32,758 nt of DNA, taken from positions 1 to 32,758 of the forward strand of contig CAJLXA010000019.1 in the NCBI GenBank assembly GCA_905210485.1. The letters run 5' to 3'. Positions 23,969 through 31,161 of this stretch are shown piece after piece. This stretch comes from an uncultured Eubacteriales bacterium (lineage in GTDB: Bacteria > Bacillota > Clostridia > Oscillospirales > CAG-272). The position numbers and the translations under genes were made by a program. Below the pieces are notes generated by a model. It had not been told where the DNA came from. It made no database searches and saw only the letters and a list, made by a program, of their open reading frames with translations. Position 1 is the first letter of the stretch, and each line of letters starts with the position of its first letter.

Positions 23969-26320
23969 TTATTTTGTAAACTCTTGTTTACGATATTCCA
24001 TATACGGAATGTAAATGCCGTATACGGGATTTCCGTTTTCGTCGGGATACAGCCGTATATTGTCCGTATTCACGGGCGTGCCGTCGGCATAGGAATAGCG
24101 GAGACGGTAGGCAAAACCGCAGAAGCCCTCTCCCTCCGTGATCTTTCCGTCCTTTACGGTGATATGCGCCGAAACCCGGCTTTCGGGATTTAGGGCGGGA
24201 TCCACGAAATACTTCATCATATTATACGCGCTGTCTGTGGCCACCGTCTTTTCGGGAATCAACTGTATGTCGGTGATAACGGCGTCCCGTCCGAGATCAA
24301 GCGGCACGTTTTCCCCGCGGCGGTTGGTATAAAACCAATCGCGCTGATACGGCACATACGCGGCGTCGCCGAAAGACTGCGCACTGCCCGTGTCATCGGT
24401 GCGCGGAACGGGATCCACAAATACATAGTGACCGTCACGGTCAAGATAGACATAATCGCCTTTTTCATCGGTGAGATACCCGCCGGAAAACTCCCCGCAG
24501 GTTCCCGAAACCGTGTAAGTTACGCCGTTAAACGATACGCTTCTGCCCTCCGGGAAAGCCGATACGCTGTCCCGGCGGAACTCATTACCGCGCATACAAT
24601 CCCGCAGTCCGGAAACATCGCATGTCCCGACCTCTTTGCCGTCGGGCGTGAAAACGCGACCCGCGGTATCCAGATACAGTTTCGGCGTGCGCCATTCGTT
24701 TTCGCAATAGTCATCGCTGAGGCAGGCGTAACGGCCGCCCGTACGGTGTACGGTGCCGCCCGCGTAAACCACGCGGCCCTGCGCCTTTCTTTCTACGGAC
24801 AACTCCTCCGCCGGATAAAGCGCGGTGTCGCCGGGGAAAACAAAATACAGTTTCCGCACGCCGTAACGCGCAGGATCAGCGGTCGCGCGAAGATAGCGTT
24901 TGTCGATGCCGTTTACGTTATCATGCGTCAGAACCTGACTTCCGTTCTGATAGAAGAACGCCTGATGGCACTGCACGGCGAAGCTCCCGGTCTTTTCCGC
25001 TTCGAGCGAAAGATAGTTCCACGGGTGACGCGTCATGTCGCCCCAGATGCGATTATAGATCTTTGGAACACCGCGCGAATAGAAATACTGAGCGTCCGGC
25101 ACGTCGCCGTTCATGTATGCGTCAATGTCAAAGGCAACGGCGTAATGACCGCAGCAGAGGAACGGCACGTCGTCACGGACACTGCGCTCCTCGCAGTGGG
25201 TATCGCCGTAAAAAACGGCTTTCATGTTATCGTACTTTTCAAAATACTCGGTAACGGTCTTCCCGAATGCCAGGTGGCCGACGATATATGCCACGGGGTA
25301 ATCTTTCGCCGCCGCGGCCATGCGGTCGATGAAATCTTTGCGGAGCGATTTTTCATTGTAACGAATGGTCTGATACGCGTAATTCACCTTGCCGTCCTTG
25401 TCCGGCAGAATACCGATCTCGGTATAAAGACGATAGGATTCGTAACCGAACCCGTTCACCATCAGAAACGCCGCCAGTTTCTCGTCCTTATCCGTCAGGC
25501 TGTCCTCGCCGACAAAATAATCATAGCAATTGCCGTCGCCCGCATGCTTTTCACGAAACGCGGAAAGCGCCTTCTCCGTCATGGCGGAAACAACGCGCAC
25601 CCGCCCGTCCCGGCGTATCAGACGGACAAGGTAGGTGACGGAATCGGAATCGCTGTAATGAATATAGGCGTCGTCTTCACCGCGGAGATACGAACCATTA
25701 TCGCTGTCGGAGCGATGACCGAAAAGTTCGGCATAATGATACAGTTTCTCAAACGGCGTGTAATCAAGATCGCTCTTATCCTTGGAATACGTATACAGAT
25801 AATCGTGATTGCCGTTGGCGCAAAAATACGGGATTCCCTTTTTCGCGAGCTGATCCAGAAACAGTTTTTTCACAAGGTAGGAACCGTTGTCCGGCGACTC
25901 CCAGAACCCTTCACAGGAGGGTCTTTCCGGATCGCCGAAAACCGGCCATGTCGGTTGGGAAAAACTCGCCTTGTACAGCGCGTTATTCGTCTCAAACCGG
26001 CCGTACGGGTGATCGTTCATCGACTGATCGCCGAGGAAAAACACCGCGTCGAACTCACCGTTCTCATATTTTCCGCAAAGTTCGTCAACAACGCTTTGCA
26101 GTTTTTCGTCCGATGTCCATCCGTAAACGTCGTATTCGCGCGTATAGCCGTTATACCACTTCAGGGAATTATCTTCGCCGTGGCCGGCGTCCAGTATGTA
26201 TCCGTATGGTTTGCCGTCCTCTTTGGCGGTCATATTGTATTCACGCAGTTTTTGCAGGATATTCGTGCCGGTATAGTGGGTATCGGTCAGAAACAGAATA
26301 CGCAATCGGTTCTCTTTCAT
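23969..26320 (-). CDS. Large calcineurin-like metallophosphoesterase
   Basis: A 783-residue protein with no signal peptide. The N-terminal ~380 residues carry the binuclear metallophosphatase motifs in order: LTDTHY (Asp13, His15), FLGDQS (Asp98), GNHD (170-173), VGH (His349) and YGDTH (372-375). Large insertions between motifs (residues ~20-85 and ~180-340) are rich in Asp, Ser and Tyr. The C-terminal ~400 residues have no recognisable domain; repeated YVYLDRDGHYVFVD-like strands suggest a beta-rich fold. The substrate is unknown; phosphodiesters or surface polymers are possible. The start at 26320 has AAGGAG eight bases upstream. The last codons overlap one copy of the 16-bp palindrome. Confidence 0.85.
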   Translation of the reverse strand: MKENRLRILFLTDTHYTGTNILQKLREYNMTAKEDGKPYGYILDAGHGEDNSLKWYNGYTREYDVYGWTSDEKLQSVVDELCGKYENGEFDAVFFLGDQSMNDHPYGRFETNNALYKASFSQPTWPVFGDPERPSCEGFWESPDNGSYLVKKLFLDQLAKKGIPYFCANGNHDYLYTYSKDKSDLDYTPFEKLYHYAELFGHRSDSDNGSYLRGEDDAYIHYSDSDSVTYLVRLIRRDGRVRVVSAMTEKALSAFREKHAGDGNCYDYFVGEDSLTDKDEKLAAFLMVNGFGYESYRLYTEIGILPDKDGKVNYAYQTIRYNEKSLRKDFIDRMAAAAKDYPVAYIVGHLAFGKTVTEYFEKYDNMKAVFYGDTHCEERSVRDDVPFLCCGHYAVAFDIDAYMNGDVPDAQYFYSRGVPKIYNRIWGDMTRHPWNYLSLEAEKTGSFAVQCHQAFFYQNGSQVLTHDNVNGIDKRYLRATADPARYGVRKLYFVFPGDTALYPAEELSVERKAQGRVVYAGGTVHRTGGRYACLSDDYCENEWRTPKLYLDTAGRVFTPDGKEVGTCDVSGLRDCMRGNEFRRDSVSAFPEGRSVSFNGVTYTVSGTCGEFSGGYLTDEKGDYVYLDRDGHYVFVDPVPRTDDTGSAQSFGDAAYVPYQRDWFYTNRRGENVPLDLGRDAVITDIQLIPEKTVATDSAYNMMKYFVDPALNPESRVSAHITVKDGKITEGEGFCGFAYRLRYSYADGTPVNTDNIRLYPDENGNPVYGIYIPYMEYRKQEFTK
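23976..23991. repeat. 16-bp palindrome, copy 3 (GTAAAC-TCTT-GTTTAC)
   Basis: A perfect inverted repeat of the dispersed element, inside the last codons of the phosphoesterase gene (coding for RKQEFT). Confidence 0.6.
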
Positions 26321-26363
26321 ACAAAAGCTCCTTACAGATAAATTTCCGTGATTTACTGCCGCT

Positions 26364-26392
26364 ATTATATCACCTCTCCCTCCCGTTTGCAA
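26364..26392 (-). promoter_or_regulatory. Promoter of the metallophosphoesterase gene
   Basis: Minus strand: TTGCAA (26387-26392), 17 bp, TATAAT (26364-26369). Confidence 0.75.
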
Positions 26393-26447
26393 GACGATTC
26401 GTAAAAATCCCAAAAAAATCCACACATATTTGGTTACAATCGCCGGG

Positions 26448-26476
26448 TTGACAAGTTTTGCGCGCTGTGCTACAAT
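26448..26476 (+). promoter_or_regulatory. Promoter of the MATE exporter gene
   Basis: TTGACA (26448-26453), 17 bp, TACAAT (26471-26476). Close to the consensus, so probably strong and constitutive. Confidence 0.85.
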
Positions 26477-26525
26477 ACAAAATCAGAAACTATTTATTTA
26501 TATAAGGTTAAGGTAAGGTGATTCT

Positions 26526-27884
26526 ATGAATAAGGACCTGACGGTCGGGAAACCGCTCCCGGTTCTGACGCGGTTCTGTCTTCCGCTGTTCGGCAGTATC
26601 GTTTTTCAGCAACTGTATAACATCGCCGACAGTTTCGTCGCCGGAAAATTCATCGGCGAAGACGCGCTTGCCGCCGTAGGCAACGCCTATGAGGTCACGC
26701 TGATTTTTATCGCCTTTGCATTCGGTTGTAACATCGGTTGCTCCGTTGTTGTTTCCCGCCTCTTCGGCCAGCGGCGGATACGCGATCTGAAAACCGCCGT
26801 ATACACGACCATGATCGCTGGCGCCGTCATGACGGCGCTTCTCGTACTCGGCGGCGTTCTGTTCTCTTCCTCGCTTCTGCGCCTGATTCACACGCCGGAA
26901 AACGTCTTTGCCGATTCCGAACTGTATCTCGATATTTATATTTTCGGCTTTCCGTTCGTTTTCTTTTATAACGTCGCCACCGGCATCTTTTCCGCGCTCG
27001 GCGATTCCAAAACGCCGTTCTTCTTCCTCGTCGCTTCCAGCCTCTCCAATATCGGCGCAGACATTCTTTTCGTGACCGCCTTCCGCATGGGCGTTGCCGG
27101 TGTGGCATGGGCAACGTTTATTTGTCAGGGAATTAGTTGCGTTCTTGCAATCGTGTTTGTCTTCCGCCGTCTCGCGCTTCTGCACACGGACGAAAAGGTG
27201 CCGCTTTTCTCTATGTCTCTCCTCCGCCAGATTGCCGTTATCGCCATTCCAAGCACACTGCAACAAAGTTTCGTTTCGATCGGCAATATCATGATCCAGA
27301 GTATCATCAACGGTTACGGTTCGGCCGCCATGGCCGGTTATTCCGCCGCCATCAAGCTGAACAGCCTCGTTGTCACTTCGTTCAACACGCTCGGCAACGG
27401 TATTTCCAATTATACCGCGCAAAACCTCGGCGCCGGAAAATACGAACGGTTGCCGCAAGGATTCCGGGCAGGTCTTGTCATCATTTATGCGCTTGCTCTG
27501 CCGCTTTCTTTGCTTTATGTCTTCGGCGGCCGCATACTGGTCATGCTGTTCCTCGATAACCCCAGCGGTGAAGCCATGCGCGTCGGCCTTCTCTATCTTC
27601 AGATAGTCGCGCCGTTCTATCTTCTTGTGTCGACAAAACTCGTTGCGGACGGTATTCTCCGCGGTTGTGGCATGATGCGCCGCTTTATGGCAACCACCTT
27701 TTCCGACCTTGTACTGCGCGTTGCTCTCGCGGCCGTTCTGTCAATGGCCATGGGCATTGCCGGCGTGTTTGCGGCATGGCCGGTCGGTTGGATCATCGGC
27801 ACGGCGCTTTCCGTTATCTTCTGCGCCGCGGGCATGAAATCGCTTCTCCGTCAGAATAGCACGCCCGCGCCGGAGGCCACCTGA
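26526..27884 (+). CDS. MATE family multidrug/cation exporter
   Basis: A 452-residue polytopic membrane protein with about 12 helices in two similar halves, a cation-coupled exporter of the MATE family. Typical pieces are PLPVLTRFCLPLFGSIVFQQ, the YNIADSFVAGKFIG segment of helix 1-2, and QQSFVSIGNIMIQSIINGYG in the second half. Substrates cannot be predicted. AAGGTG precedes the ATG. It converges on a TetR regulator gene, but that regulator's half-site array lies on its far side, so control of this exporter by it is not indicated. Confidence 0.93.
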   Translation: MNKDLTVGKPLPVLTRFCLPLFGSIVFQQLYNIADSFVAGKFIGEDALAAVGNAYEVTLIFIAFAFGCNIGCSVVVSRLFGQRRIRDLKTAVYTTMIAGAVMTALLVLGGVLFSSSLLRLIHTPENVFADSELYLDIYIFGFPFVFFYNVATGIFSALGDSKTPFFFLVASSLSNIGADILFVTAFRMGVAGVAWATFICQGISCVLAIVFVFRRLALLHTDEKVPLFSMSLLRQIAVIAIPSTLQQSFVSIGNIMIQSIINGYGSAAMAGYSAAIKLNSLVVTSFNTLGNGISNYTAQNLGAGKYERLPQGFRAGLVIIYALALPLSLLYVFGGRILVMLFLDNPSGEAMRVGLLYLQIVAPFYLLVSTKLVADGILRGCGMMRRFMATTFSDLVLRVALAAVLSMAMGIAGVFAAWPVGWIIGTALSVIFCAAGMKSLLRQNSTPAPEAT

Positions 27885-27916
27885 TTCTTATTTTTCGCAA
27901 TGCGAACCTACAAAAT

Positions 27917-27932
27917 GTAAACATGTGTTTAC
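27917..27932. repeat. 16-bp palindrome, copy 4 (GTAAAC-ATGT-GTTTAC)
   Basis: A perfect inverted repeat of the dispersed element. With flanking T and A it becomes an 18-bp palindrome TGTAAAC/GTTTACA. It lies between the converging MATE and TetR genes. Confidence 0.65.
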
Positions 27933-27944
27933 AAAGAAACAATT

Positions 27945-27966
27945 AAGGAGCGGGTTTCCGCTCCTT
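27945..27966. terminator. Weak bidirectional terminator, MATE / TetR
   Basis: A 9-bp stem AAGGAGCGG/CCGCTCCTT with a GTTT loop. The plus side is followed by ATATTTT and the minus side by AATTGTTTCTTT. It overlaps the TetR stop codon. Confidence 0.6.
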
Positions 27967-28558
27967 ATATTTTCGGTTGTTCGTTTTCCGCGGCGTTCTT
28001 CAGCAAGGCGGCGAACGACACGCGGAACGTTTGCACCATGTATTCAATCATGCGTTCCTCGGAGATCTTCTTTTTGTCTTCAAGGAAATCCATCAGAATC
28101 TCCACCATGGCTTTGGCGTAAAAATCGGACAGGAAGTCCACATATCCCGTATCCATGCGGTAATGATGCTCCTGCACGCGCGTTTCGATCAGCGTATGGA
28201 TAAAGGAAATGAAACTGTTATAGAAGAACGCATAGAATTGCTGTTTCCCCTCCGAATCATAAAGAAAATTCAGCGTGTAGCTATTCCGACGTACGTAGTC
28301 GAGAAGATAGCGAATCGCTTCTTCACTGTTGTGGATAAGGTCAACGTTCCGCACGGCGTTTTCCGTCTCTATCGTCAGCATCCAGTGAATAAGGTCATAT
28401 ATGTCGTGAAAATGATAGTAAAACGTTTTGTGATTCACGCCGCATTCCTGCACAATCTCCCGAACGGTGATCTTGGATAGGTTCTTGGTTTTCAGCAGTC
28501 GCTTCAGGGCTTCGGCAAACATTTTCTTCGTATTTTCGCTTGTAACGCTGTTTTTCAT
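27965..28558 (-). CDS. TetR family transcriptional regulator (DhaS-like)
   Basis: A 197-residue regulator. The N-terminal helix-turn-helix (about residues 25-55) reads ITVREIVQECGVNHKTFYYHF, the classic TetR pattern with its FYYHF recognition end. The C-terminal ~140 residues are the helical ligand/dimer domain, resembling the group containing DhaS and its relatives. The intergenic region on its 5' side carries repeated GGACA/TGTCC half-sites, so it probably represses itself and the divergent lipoprotein gene. The ligand is unknown. Confidence 0.9.
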   Translation of the reverse strand: MKNSVTSENTKKMFAEALKRLLKTKNLSKITVREIVQECGVNHKTFYYHFHDIYDLIHWMLTIETENAVRNVDLIHNSEEAIRYLLDYVRRNSYTLNFLYDSEGKQQFYAFFYNSFISFIHTLIETRVQEHHYRMDTGYVDFLSDFYAKAMVEILMDFLEDKKKISEERMIEYMVQTFRVSFAALLKNAAENEQPKI

Positions 28559-28649
28559 CGCTCATTTCTCCGTTTCCGTATGTCCGGTTTTTCTTATCCT
28601 GTCGGCTTATGGTTATTCTACCACATATTTTTCCGGTTGTATAGGTTTT

Positions 28650-28726
28650 CGGACACATGTCCGACAAATTTAACGGACATTTTACAATTTATGTCCGTAT
28701 TTTGGACAAAAATCGCATACTGTCCG
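28650..28726. promoter_or_regulatory. Array of GGACA/TGTCC half-sites (putative TetR operators)
   Basis: Three inverted pairs lie in a row: CGGACA-CA-TGTCCG (28650-28663), ACGGACAT-N10-ATGTCCGT (28673-28698) and GGACA-N12-TGTCC (28704-28725). The last abuts the -35 box of the lipoprotein promoter at 28727. The half-sites can also be paired the other way (TGTCC-N7-GGACA). The position between a TetR gene and a divergent gene is typical for its operators. Confidence 0.6.
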
Positions 28727-28755
28727 TTGCGACAATGGCGGCGGTCGGGTATAAT
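28727..28755 (+). promoter_or_regulatory. Promoter of the small lipoprotein gene
   Basis: TTGCGA (28727-28732), 17 bp, TATAAT (28750-28755). The leader then holds AACGCC-GT-GGCGTT (about 28776-28789). Confidence 0.75.
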
Positions 28756-28823
28756 GTTACCGAAAAGAGGGAAAAAACGCCGTGGCGTTGCCCTCCGAAA
28801 TACATATTATAAGGAGTATCATT

Positions 28824-29276
28824 ATGAAGAAAACCGCTAAAATCGTCAGCATTATGCTCGTCGTGATTATGGCTGTCATGACGCTCGTCTCCTGCTCTAA
28901 GTATCCGTCTTTGAAGAGCGCCTTTGAAAAGAAAGGCTACAAGGAGAACACCCAGCTCGAAGATGTATCCGAAAAGATTAAAAAGGAACTGGAAGAAAAC
29001 AACCTCGTCGTAACGCTTCACCTGCTCACGAAAGAATCCAACGGCATCACCTCCGTTCTGATTGTGGAATTCCAGTCCACCGACAAGATGCAGGAAGCCT
29101 ATAAGGACAGCAACACGATTCAGGGTCTCATTAAAGACATCAAGAGCAACGACGACGCCAACGCGTTCTACGACGCACTGGTCGAAGCCGGTTACGCATG
29201 CGGCAACTGCCTTGCCATTCCGCTGTCCCTCTTATATGTAAACGAGATCACCACTATCGTAAAATCCGTGAAATAA
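28824..29276 (+). CDS. Small lipoprotein of unknown function
   Basis: A 150-residue predicted lipoprotein. The signal MKKTAKIVSIMLVVIMAVMT is followed by LVSC, with lipidation at Cys24. The mature part is hydrophilic, rich in Lys, Glu and Asp (KKGYKENTQLEDVSEKIKKE), with two further cysteines in YACGNC. Predicted alternating helix and strand give a small globular domain. No family is recognised. AAGGAG lies eight bases before the start at 28824. The TetR half-site array just upstream suggests it is induced by whatever ligand that TetR senses. Confidence 0.85.
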   Translation: MKKTAKIVSIMLVVIMAVMTLVSCSKYPSLKSAFEKKGYKENTQLEDVSEKIKKELEENNLVVTLHLLTKESNGITSVLIVEFQSTDKMQEAYKDSNTIQGLIKDIKSNDDANAFYDALVEAGYACGNCLAIPLSLLYVNEITTIVKSVK

Positions 29277-29289
29277 TTTCACCAAAAAG

Positions 29290-29317
29290 AAAACCGGGTC
29301 ATTGACCCGGTTTTTTT
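29290..29317 (+). terminator. Terminator of the small lipoprotein gene
   Basis: An 11-bp stem AAAACCGGGTC and its complement with an ATT loop, then T7 in total. It shares the AAAACCGGGT/ACCCGGTTTT core with the terminator at 23930-23963. Confidence 0.9.
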
Positions 29318-29360
29318 CAATACATTTTCCACAGATGTGCGTAACCGCCAAACGCTACGC

Positions 29361-29401
29361 AAAAAAAGAAGAAACGGACAGGATTCCGATGTCCCGCCGT
29401 T
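29361..29401 (-). terminator. Probable terminator of the PadR/HAAS/secreted-protein operon
   Basis: GGACA/TGTCC (29376-29394) with outer AAC/GTT pairing is followed on the minus strand by TTCTTTTTTT. A weaker AAGCCTG/CAGGTTT hairpin (about 29434-29456) lies nearer the stop codon. Confidence 0.5.
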
Positions 29402-29458
29402 CCCCCTTTTGGATGGATGGTAATTTATTTAAACCTGGGCAAAAGAAGCAGGCTTAAA

Positions 29459-30007
29459 TCAAGAAGAAAGATTGCCGTATACATCACAGCAAATGCGAAG
29501 TGCTATGTCCACAGTTTGTGATGTAAAGAATAAAAATTTATTAGTCATGGTACCATATCCGTACCCGATATTTCCGCTTTTATCTGTTCTACCATTTGAA
29601 AAGCTCCAGCTAGTGTCGCTGATAGAATAATCATATGTAACCAATGTGCATGTGCTAGATACACCTTCAACATAATTAAAATATGCTCTTAAGGTATATA
29701 CCCAGTTAACTGCACCAGTTTTTTTATCTACATTGGTTGCATCAACTTTTCCAAGAATGTCGACTCCCGCCCCAGTTGTCTGCACGGCACTATTTAAACT
29801 TGCAACACCTAAATCAGAAACAATTTCCACGGGCGACACTATTGTGGCCGTGCCATTATCATGGTAGTATGTCGTCGAGCCATCCTCATTGACAACTACA
29901 GATTTTGTTTCAATTTCATTAGACGATGCAGATACTGCAAAAGCAGAAACCGCAAATACGTTTGTCAAAGTTGCAATCAAAAGAACTGCCGTAAGAATTT
30001 TCCTCAT
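29459..30007 (-). CDS. Secreted protein of unknown function, AT-rich gene
   Basis: A 182-residue protein with a clear Sec signal peptide and an AxA cleavage site after Ala24 (SAFA then VSASS). The mature part is rich in Ser, Thr, Gly, Val and Tyr. It has a central INWVYTLRAYFNY-like strand pattern and a GNIGYGYGTMTNKFLF segment near the end, and is probably a small beta-sandwich. It has three cysteines, none in a lipobox. Codon use is markedly more AT-rich than that of the neighbours outside the cassette. It is the third gene after padR and the HAAS gene, 25 bp downstream. In similar modules the last gene usually encodes the surface or membrane effector. I do not recognise a family. Confidence 0.75.
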   Translation of the reverse strand: MRKILTAVLLIATLTNVFAVSAFAVSASSNEIETKSVVVNEDGSTTYYHDNGTATIVSPVEIVSDLGVASLNSAVQTTGAGVDILGKVDATNVDKKTGAVNWVYTLRAYFNYVEGVSSTCTLVTYDYSISDTSWSFSNGRTDKSGNIGYGYGTMTNKFLFFTSQTVDIALRICCDVYGNLSS

Positions 30008-30032
30008 AATGTAAATATCCTTTATAAATGTC

Positions 30033-30392
30033 TTATGTAAAATTTGATAACATTATTGTGCTCGAACCACCATCAATTGCAATGTTAATTGTAACTATAG
30101 TTAAAATTGTGGCCGCTATACACAATACTAATGCGAGCCATTTAAACCGTTCATTACGCTCACGAATTTCGCACACATCTGTCTTCTGGTAAAAGCTATT
30201 AGCGATTTCGACTGGCGAACCGAATCTATCATACAATTCGTAAATCGTCAGATCAATACGTTTATAGTAAACATTGTAAAGTGTTTGTTTCAACATCTTC
30301 GCTGTTGCTCTACACGCAGACGGATCTCCGCGCAATTGTTTCTTGACCTCCTTTATGTAGCGTTTCATAGTCTTCTTCGTCTTCATTTCCAT
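30033..30392 (-). CDS. HAAS-domain membrane protein (DUF1700-like)
   Basis: A 119-residue protein. Residues ~9-75 look like a HAAS/DUF1700-type domain: a KRYIKEVKKQLRG helix, then the hallmark YELYDRFGSPVEIANSFY. One membrane helix follows (about residues 87-110, WLALVLCIAATILTIVTI). Such proteins are almost always encoded next to a PadR regulator, as here, and are thought to link it to membrane or envelope signals. The ATG at 30392 follows GGGTGGTG and is chosen over GTG codons at 30404 and 30401. The start lies inside the padR frame, an 83-bp overlap in another reading frame. Confidence 0.75.
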   Translation of the reverse strand: MEMKTKKTMKRYIKEVKKQLRGDPSACRATAKMLKQTLYNVYYKRIDLTIYELYDRFGSPVEIANSFYQKTDVCEIRERNERFKWLALVLCIAATILTIVTINIAIDGGSSTIMLSNFT

Positions 30393-30768
30393 GACGGTCA
30401 CCACCCTTTAACCCGCTGTCGATTTCATTCAAAAGTCGAAAGACGCCGTTATACACTTTGATGAGCTCATTGATACCATACTTCATGTATTTGCGCCCGG
30501 CTTCTTCAATGCAATAATAGTTCCGAAAACGTTTTTCCCCCACGAGAACCTTTTCGGAAGAGATCAAATTTCTTTCAAACATTCTGTACAGAGGGCCGTA
30601 AAGCGATCCCTCTTTAATCACAAAGATATTATTTGTGCGACGTGCCAACTCGTGCCTGATCTCATATCCGTACATTTTTTTTTGAGACAGCAACTTCAGA
30701 ATCAAAAGTTCCACCATTCCGCTACGGATATTTTCATTGATGTCGTTTTGCCACTTGATGGTAATCAC
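30310..30768 (-). CDS. PadR family transcriptional regulator
   Basis: A winged-helix repressor, ~152 residues as read. The PadR core runs from SGMVELLILKLLSQKKMYGY through IKEGSLYGPLYRM to YYCIEEAGRKYM, with the dimer helix ending near residue 117. The remaining ~35 residues lie over the HAAS gene and look like lost-stop read-through: a TAA sits in the +1 frame at the place where a normal PadR would end. The 5' end is also odd. The frame opens with GTG at 30768, but the ribosome binding site GAGGTGAT covers that codon. A correctly spaced start would be ATC at 30759, or a mutated ATG. It probably represses its own operon through the palindrome at 30781-30794. Confidence 0.85.
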   Translation of the reverse strand: MITIKWQNDINENIRSGMVELLILKLLSQKKMYGYEIRHELARRTNNIFVIKEGSLYGPLYRMFERNLISSEKVLVGEKRFRNYYCIEEAGRKYMKYGINELIKVYNGVFRLLNEIDSGLKGGDRHGNEDEEDYETLHKGGQETIARRSVCV

Positions 30769-30780
30769 CTCTCTGTGGTA

Positions 30781-30813
30781 TGTAGTATACTACAAACATG
30801 TTATTTTTGTCAA
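30781..30813 (-). promoter_or_regulatory. padR operon promoter with palindromic operator
   Basis: Minus strand: TTGACA (30808-30813), 18 bp, TATACT (30784-30789). The perfect 14-bp palindrome TGTAGTATACTACA (30781-30794) covers the -10 box. PadR-family repressors commonly bind such dyads over their own promoters, so autoregulation is likely. Confidence 0.75.
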
Positions 30814-31161
30814 TAGTATTTTTGAAATATTATTGGAATAAAGTATTTTTTGGTACAATCAACAAAAATCTCGGTGTCGACTTGTGAGTTTTTATGGAAA
30901 ATTTGCAGGTTTTTTGAAAAAACGGCTTGACGGACAAAACTGCAACATGTTAAAACAAAAAACGTATTGCAATCGGTGCGCCCGTGAAACGCGAAAAGGC
31001 CGAACCGCCGTCCGCGGTATCGGACAGGTGCCGCGGCGAAAAAAAGCAACGCATGGCAAGCGGCGCGGTGAAAGAATCCGAACCATCGGCGCGCTTATAA
31101 CACCGCATGAAAAATGCCGATGTGCTACTATATTATTATATAAAGAGGAGCGAAAACGACT
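30814..31161. other. Intergenic stretch between padR operon and GNAT gene
   Basis: The first ~80 bp are AT-rich and belong to the padR upstream region. The rest returns to the GC content of the main genome. Reading frames here have no family features. A -10-like ATATTATTATA run near 31128-31138 may start the GNAT transcript, without a good -35 box. Confidence 0.4.

Noticed and set aside
24428..26341. Plus-strand frame of 637 codons opposite the metallophosphoesterase
   Set aside because: A shadow frame; the minus-strand gene has ordered metal-binding motifs, a promoter and a ribosome binding site.
26526..28558. TetR as repressor of the neighbouring MATE exporter
   Set aside because: The two genes converge, the exporter has a near-consensus promoter without GGACA/TGTCC half-sites, and the half-site array lies on the other side of tetR.
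29376..29394. GGACA-N9-TGTCC at the end of the PadR operon as an extra TetR site
   Set aside because: It forms the stem of a probable terminator with a T-tract and lies far from any promoter; the resemblance to the TetR half-sites may be coincidence.
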